A stretch of DNA of 64,000 bases from JABDBE01 sp049585795 (lineage in GTDB: Bacteria; Acidobacteriota; Terriglobia; Terriglobales; Acidobacteriaceae), in NCBI GenBank assembly GCA_049585795.1, contig JBAVAQ010000007.1:124001-188000 (forward strand). Direction: 5' to 3'. The notes under the pieces were generated by a model. The model was not told where the DNA came from and ran no database searches. It saw only the letters and a program-made list of their open reading frames with translations. The translations under genes and the position numbers were made by a program. Shown piece after piece: positions 60,638 through 64,000 of the stretch (within the stretch, counting starts at the first letter, position 1; every line of letters starts with the position of its first letter).

Positions 60638-60643
60638 ATTATA
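60638..60643 (-). promoter_or_regulatory. -10 box of the third kinase gene
   Basis: TATAAT on the minus strand, followed by TGC, 11 bases before the ATG. No good -35 was found. It is conserved in position with the first kinase promoter. Confidence 0.45.
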
Positions 60644-60680
60644 GTCCACGGCAGAATGCTAGGCTCGACTCGTTCCGCAC

Positions 60681-60711
60681 GCACGCGGGGCGAGAGAGCC
60701 CGCGCCACGCG
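60681..60711. repeat. GC-rich intergenic repeat
   Basis: GCACGCGGGGCGAGAGAGCC and CGCGCCACGC, a copy of the family at 48481, 53241, 56870 and 62331. Confidence 0.55.
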
Positions 60712-60713
60712 AG

Positions 60714-61763
60714 CTATTGCTCCCGCATCTCCTCGGGGGCCACTTTTAACTCCAGTTTTTCGGTGTGCCTCAGAACCGTGAACGCGCTCACTGCTCCCAC
60801 CCTCGCGTCGGTCAGCAGGCGGTGCAAGTCGTCCACGCCTGCGACCGCCTTGCCATCCATGGCGACGATCACATCACCTTCTCGCAGTCCGGCTTTCTGG
60901 GCCGGGCTACCGTTAGTCACCGAGGCCACGATCACACCACTTTCTTTGGGTAGATCATAAAAGCGCACCACGCGGCGAAGCAGCGGCACCGTCTGTGCCT
61001 CGACGCCGATATAACTGCGGCGGATTCTGCCATCGCGCAGCAGGCGTCCGGCAACGAATTTCGCGGTATTGATCCCGATGGCGAAACAGAGTCCCTGCGC
61101 ACCCATGATCGTCGCCGTGTTAACACCCACGACGCGCCCGTCCGAGGTCACCAGCGGACCGCCGGAATTGCCCGGATTGAGCGACGCGTCGGTCTGAATC
61201 ACATCTTCGATCAGCCGCCCGGAGTAGGAGCGCAGTGAACGTCCCAATGCACTGACCACACCAGCGGTCACGGTGTACTGAAAACCATAAGGATTGCCAA
61301 TGGCGATCGCAAGCTGGCCGACGCGAAGACGCTGCGAGTCTCCCAAAGGCGCGGCGACGAGGTGAGGAGCGTCATTGTTGGGCAAGCCGATGCGAATCAC
61401 AGCCAAGTCCGTGGCCGGATCGTCGCCGATGATGTGGGCAGGGAAGCGCTGGCCGTCTGGAAGCGAAACGCCGATGCGCGTCGAGCCATGCACCACGTGG
61501 CTATTGGTTAGCACCAGGCCGTCGGGAGTGAACACAAATCCAGAGCCCCCGCCTTGACGCTCGCGCGGTTCGCCGGAACGGGTCCGCGCCGCCTGCGCAA
61601 CATCAATCTTGACCACAGAAGGGCTGATTGCTTCCGCTGCACCGACCACCGCTCGCGAGTAGGCGTCGAGTAAGGGTGCGTCGCCGAGCGCACTCGGTAG
61701 AGAGCTCTGCGCGACTGATTCTGAATAATCCGCCGTGGGAAAAATACTGCCTGCCTGATTCAT
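60714..61763 (-). CDS. HtrA/Deg-type serine protease lacking a signal peptide
   Basis: A 349-residue trypsin-fold protease with one PDZ domain. Catalytic triad: His in VLTNSHVVHG, Asp in DPATDLAVIRI, Ser in LNPGNSGGPLV. The PDZ domain (about 255-340) has AGLREGDVIVAMDGKAVAG. The N-terminus (MNQAGSIFPTADYSESVAQS) shows no signal peptide or membrane helix, unlike DegP/DegS, so it may be cytosolic. It begins upstream of, and in the same direction as, the third kinase, with the kinase promoter after its own 3' end reversed in order. Confidence 0.9.
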   Translation of the reverse strand: MNQAGSIFPTADYSESVAQSSLPSALGDAPLLDAYSRAVVGAAEAISPSVVKIDVAQAARTRSGEPRERQGGGSGFVFTPDGLVLTNSHVVHGSTRIGVSLPDGQRFPAHIIGDDPATDLAVIRIGLPNNDAPHLVAAPLGDSQRLRVGQLAIAIGNPYGFQYTVTAGVVSALGRSLRSYSGRLIEDVIQTDASLNPGNSGGPLVTSDGRVVGVNTATIMGAQGLCFAIGINTAKFVAGRLLRDGRIRRSYIGVEAQTVPLLRRVVRFYDLPKESGVIVASVTNGSPAQKAGLREGDVIVAMDGKAVAGVDDLHRLLTDARVGAVSAFTVLRHTEKLELKVAPEEMREQ

Positions 61764-61802
61764 AGCTGCTAGATGAGATCAACGGGATTCTGGATTCAGG
61801 GG

Positions 61803-62297
61803 CTATGGGCGCGGTCGCAATCGCGTGGATTCATTCGGGAGAGCGCAGGCTTGCGATGCGTCCTTCAAGGCTTGGTCTAATGCTGCGCCCAGCACGGCGA
61901 GCTCGCGCGGGTTCATGACCTTCTGCATTTCCTCGAAAAGCTGGCGCTCTTCTTTGCGGATGTGTTGCGCCAGCTTCTCCCCGAGGCCTTTCAATCCGCG
62001 CTGGTCGAGATTGCGAGCGGCCGCGCGTGAGAAACAATCTCTAAGAAAAACATGTTCAGCGAGAAGTTCGTCGACCAATGACTGCAGTTCGGGGAAACGC
62101 GCGGCGGCTGGAAACAATTCTTTCTCTTCCGCTGCAAAATGAACTCCGATCTCGCTTTCAAATTGTTGTTGGATCTCCGCCTGCCATGGCTCCAGATCAA
62201 TTTCTCCTGCCTGCATTGCCCGATCGAGGCGCACGCACAGCGCCAGCGCGTGCTGGTGCTGGTGCGACAGCGGGATCAGGTTCTTGTCACGCAGCAT
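61803..62297 (-). CDS. Hemerythrin-like domain protein
   Basis: A 164-residue four-helix bundle with the di-iron ligand pattern: His in LSHQHQHALALCVRLD, His and Glu in VHFAAEEKELFPAA, His in LAEHVFLRDCF, and His/Glu in LAQHIRKEERQLFEEM. Such bacterial proteins bind O2 or NO or act as repair factors. It lies 39 bases upstream of the HtrA-like gene in the same direction, possibly one operon. Confidence 0.88.
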   Translation of the reverse strand: MLRDKNLIPLSHQHQHALALCVRLDRAMQAGEIDLEPWQAEIQQQFESEIGVHFAAEEKELFPAAARFPELQSLVDELLAEHVFLRDCFSRAAARNLDQRGLKGLGEKLAQHIRKEERQLFEEMQKVMNPRELAVLGAALDQALKDASQACALPNESTRLRPRP

Positions 62298-62330
62298 GAA
62301 GCGATGATAAATGATTGATTTCCGCTGGCG

Positions 62331-62360
62331 CCAGCACGGGCAAGGACGCCCGCGCCTACA
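62331..62360. repeat. GC-rich intergenic repeat
   Basis: CCAGCACGGGCAAGGACGCC and CGCGCCTACA: another member of the family described at 48481. Confidence 0.5.
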
Positions 62361-63191
62361 CTAGCTTACGCCGGCTGCCATCCACTCGCTCCCGTCCGAG
62401 CGCAGGGTGAGCCAGTCGGTGCGCACTCGATCCCACTCTTGAATAAGCATTCCATAGGATTCGAACAACTGGCGGATGCGGCGTCGCTCCCATCCGACGA
62501 CGTCCTCCAAGATGGGCGCCAAGACGGCCAGGGCGTTGCTGCTGAGGATGGTTCTTTTCGCCACTTGCGAAACGTGCTTGGCCTCGGAGACAGCGATGGT
62601 GAAACCATCGCGAACGTTGACGTGCAACATGACGTGAAGGTCAGAGCTGCCGTCGCCTACGTAGATGATGTGGTCTGGCCCGACCTGCTGTGCCGCCTGC
62701 AACTGGTCGAGCATCGCCACTTTGCCGTACCCGGCAGTGGCGCGAGCAATGGATTCGATCTGGCCCGCATCGTTGTAGCGAAATTCGGTTCCATAGATGT
62801 GGTCGCGAGGGACGATTCCTTCAAGCGCGGACTGAATTACTTCGACCGGCGCCGCCGAGAGAACATAAAAGTCGAAGTGATAGCCCTCAATTCCGCCCTT
62901 GAGAATTTCATAAAGCAGCGCGATGTTTTCTTTGAGCCGAACCTTCTTGCCCGCTTCGTAGAGGTGCTCTTTGCGGACTCGACTCTGAAACTCCGGATCA
63001 TGCAGCAGAAGGTAGGCGAGCTCGGCCCCTTGTTGGACGAGGTTGAGCTTCGCCATCCCCTGCGCTTTTCGCTCGAACTCCTCAGTCGGGATGCCCGCCA
63101 ATTCACTCAATACATAGCCAGAATCGTTGAAGGTCAACGTCTGGTCAAAATCGCTGGCGAAGATATAGCGTTTCAAAGGTTTCTCACTCAT
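62361..63191 (-). CDS. HAD-superfamily phosphatase (PSP-like)
   Basis: A 276-residue haloacid-dehalogenase-type hydrolase. Motif I is FASDFDQTLTF (Asp nucleophile plus acid), motif II lies in FYVLSAAPVEVI, and motif III/IV is DHIIYVGDGSSDLHVML. The long cap after motif I resembles phosphoserine-phosphatase-like or MtnX-like enzymes. Substrate is uncertain. The start MSEKPLKRYIFASDF (ATG at 63191) is used instead of a longer frame. Confidence 0.85.
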   Translation of the reverse strand: MSEKPLKRYIFASDFDQTLTFNDSGYVLSELAGIPTEEFERKAQGMAKLNLVQQGAELAYLLLHDPEFQSRVRKEHLYEAGKKVRLKENIALLYEILKGGIEGYHFDFYVLSAAPVEVIQSALEGIVPRDHIYGTEFRYNDAGQIESIARATAGYGKVAMLDQLQAAQQVGPDHIIYVGDGSSDLHVMLHVNVRDGFTIAVSEAKHVSQVAKRTILSSNALAVLAPILEDVVGWERRRIRQLFESYGMLIQEWDRVRTDWLTLRSDGSEWMAAGVS

Positions 63192-63351
63192 GGTCCCATT
63201 AGATTCGATGCGAGGCCAAAAGACCAATTAAAAACATTGATGCGGGCTATAACCCATTGAGATTTAATCGTTTGTTAATAATTCAGGCAGTTGCAGCCAT
63301 TTCTTTTTCCGGTACCAGATGGCTATGCTGAAGCTCCTATGAGCTATGACC

Positions 63352-63795
63352 TCAGGGACTAACCGTGATGACTGACGTTCCATGCGAATCCACGCCCACA
63401 ATGGAGTATTCAGCCGTAACGTGGAACGTGCCCGGAGTACTGGGAGCATAATAAGTTACTATTAGCGTATTGCCAGCTGGCGGGTTCAGCAGAATCGTAC
63501 CGCCCGGGCATGGTCCAATAGGTGGCATGTTCACTCCTCCCCACAAACACACATTATTGTCGTTTTCGACGACACTCCAAAAGGTGATGAAACTAATGCA
63601 TTCAGAGCAGAGGCCTTTTAGCGTAGCTTGCAGCGTCACTTTGCCGCCTTCAGGGATCGTAGCAGCTGCCGGTGAGATGGTCACCGTCACGTCCGGGTTA
63701 CCGCTGCCGAGAACAACTCCAGGACCGCCACCACAGGCAACGGTGATAATCAACAGGGCAAACATCGCGGAGCACAGCGGTCGGCGTGAATGCAT
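63352..63795 (-). CDS. Predicted lipoprotein with Ig-like fold
   Basis: A 147-residue exported protein beginning MHSRRPLCSAMFALLIITVA, then a lipobox-like Cys (TVAC-GGG). The mature part, DVTVTISPAAATIPEGGKVT and TYYAPSTPGTFHVTAEYS, is like bacterial Ig-like (BIG/Ig-like_2) domains. Two Cys in GLCSEC and one in NVCLW could pair. GGAGGT 5 bases before ATG 63795 sets the start. Function unknown; it may be a surface-exposed adhesin-like lipoprotein. Confidence 0.75.
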   Translation of the reverse strand: MHSRRPLCSAMFALLIITVACGGGPGVVLGSGNPDVTVTISPAAATIPEGGKVTLQATLKGLCSECISFITFWSVVENDNNVCLWGGVNMPPIGPCPGGTILLNPPAGNTLIVTYYAPSTPGTFHVTAEYSIVGVDSHGTSVITVSP

Positions 63796-63925
63796 CAGAC
63801 CTCCAGCCAAAAAGAGTACCGAGCCTGAATTTCCGTTCGACAGAGTCCCAGCTTCACTTTAGAGCGGAGACTTTTTCGTTCATCCACGCAAAATAGTTAC
63901 TTGTAAGTCGCCTTAAAGCCTAAAA

Positions 63926-63942
63926 GGGGCGGGTGGCCATTC
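63926..63942. repeat. Degenerate RAYT-type repeat terminus
   Basis: GGGGCGGGTGGCCATTC differs by one base from the GGCGGGTGGCCCATTC terminus at 19311. The following bases do not keep the palindrome. I see no gene between the lipoprotein start and the window edge. Confidence 0.4.
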
Positions 63943-64000
63943 TTGCCCTTGACTTGGTACCCTCCGACGAGGGAGCGCTTGTCGTTGATCCCGCCTGCGT

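Overview
The window reads like a chromosomal segment of an Acidobacteriota bacterium, probably Terriglobia / Koribacter-like. This is inferred from three things: a high-GC, densely coded sequence; the pilB-pilT-pilC-pilS-pilR order together with an NtrYX pair; and three Ser/Thr kinases fused to TolB/PD40-type beta-propellers. No rRNA, tRNA, CRISPR array or prophage was recognised.

Layout. 0-5 kb: the 5' end of rpsT, then phoH-ybeY-CBS protein-era, a conserved ribosome/RNA-maturation cluster, and an RsbW-like anti-sigma ATPase. 5-9.7 kb: an NtrYX-like two-component pair and an endonuclease III-like protein. 10-17.4 kb: a type IV pilus operon (assembly ATPase, retraction ATPase, platform protein and the PilSR pair). 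17.5-21.1 kb: small TPR proteins, a SAM hydroxide adenosyltransferase, and a repeat-rich accessory patch. The patch holds a REP-associated tyrosine transposase bounded by perfect 15-bp inverted repeats, and a tiny RHS (YD-repeat) relic. 21.1-25.1 kb: a MacA/MacB-like efflux set whose two permeases have no ATPase beside them. 25.4-31.4 kb: a CNNM/CorC-type protein, a DinB-like protein, and an oligopeptide-type ABC permease pair split by a 2.3-kb island of toxin-antitoxin genes. 31.4-32.4 kb: a probably frameshifted monooxygenase-like gene and two unrecognised overlapping genes.

32.5-37 kb: the most system-like unit. A consensus promoter with a 20-bp palindromic operator drives an XRE regulator, an NfeD-like protein, a DUF1648-type membrane protein, a flotillin/SPFH protein, a 35-codon glycine-zipper ORF and a PspA/IM30 protein. 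This looks like a self-regulated membrane-microdomain or envelope-stress operon. 37-41.9 kb: a kinase, then two overlapping genes for 2-oxoglutarate/Fe(II) dioxygenase-like proteins, one with a duplicated proline-rich linker. 42-50 kb: purQ, a short AI-2E-type protein, an OmpA-like protein, a second kinase, a lipoprotein, an AbrB/PIN toxin-antitoxin pair and rmuC. 50-51.9 kb: CAP-domain and DUF72 proteins. 51.9-57.7 kb: uppS-cdsA-dxr-rseP-ispG (minus strand), linking isoprenoid, undecaprenyl and phospholipid synthesis with envelope proteolysis. 57.9-64 kb: a third kinase, an HtrA-like protease without a signal peptide, a hemerythrin-like protein, a HAD phosphatase and a lipoprotein.

At least five families of short palindromic intergenic repeats occur, and some run into coding sequence (transposase C-terminus, uppS C-terminus, the 35-codon ORF). 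Several promoters lie so close to their start codons that leaderless or near-leaderless mRNAs are predicted.
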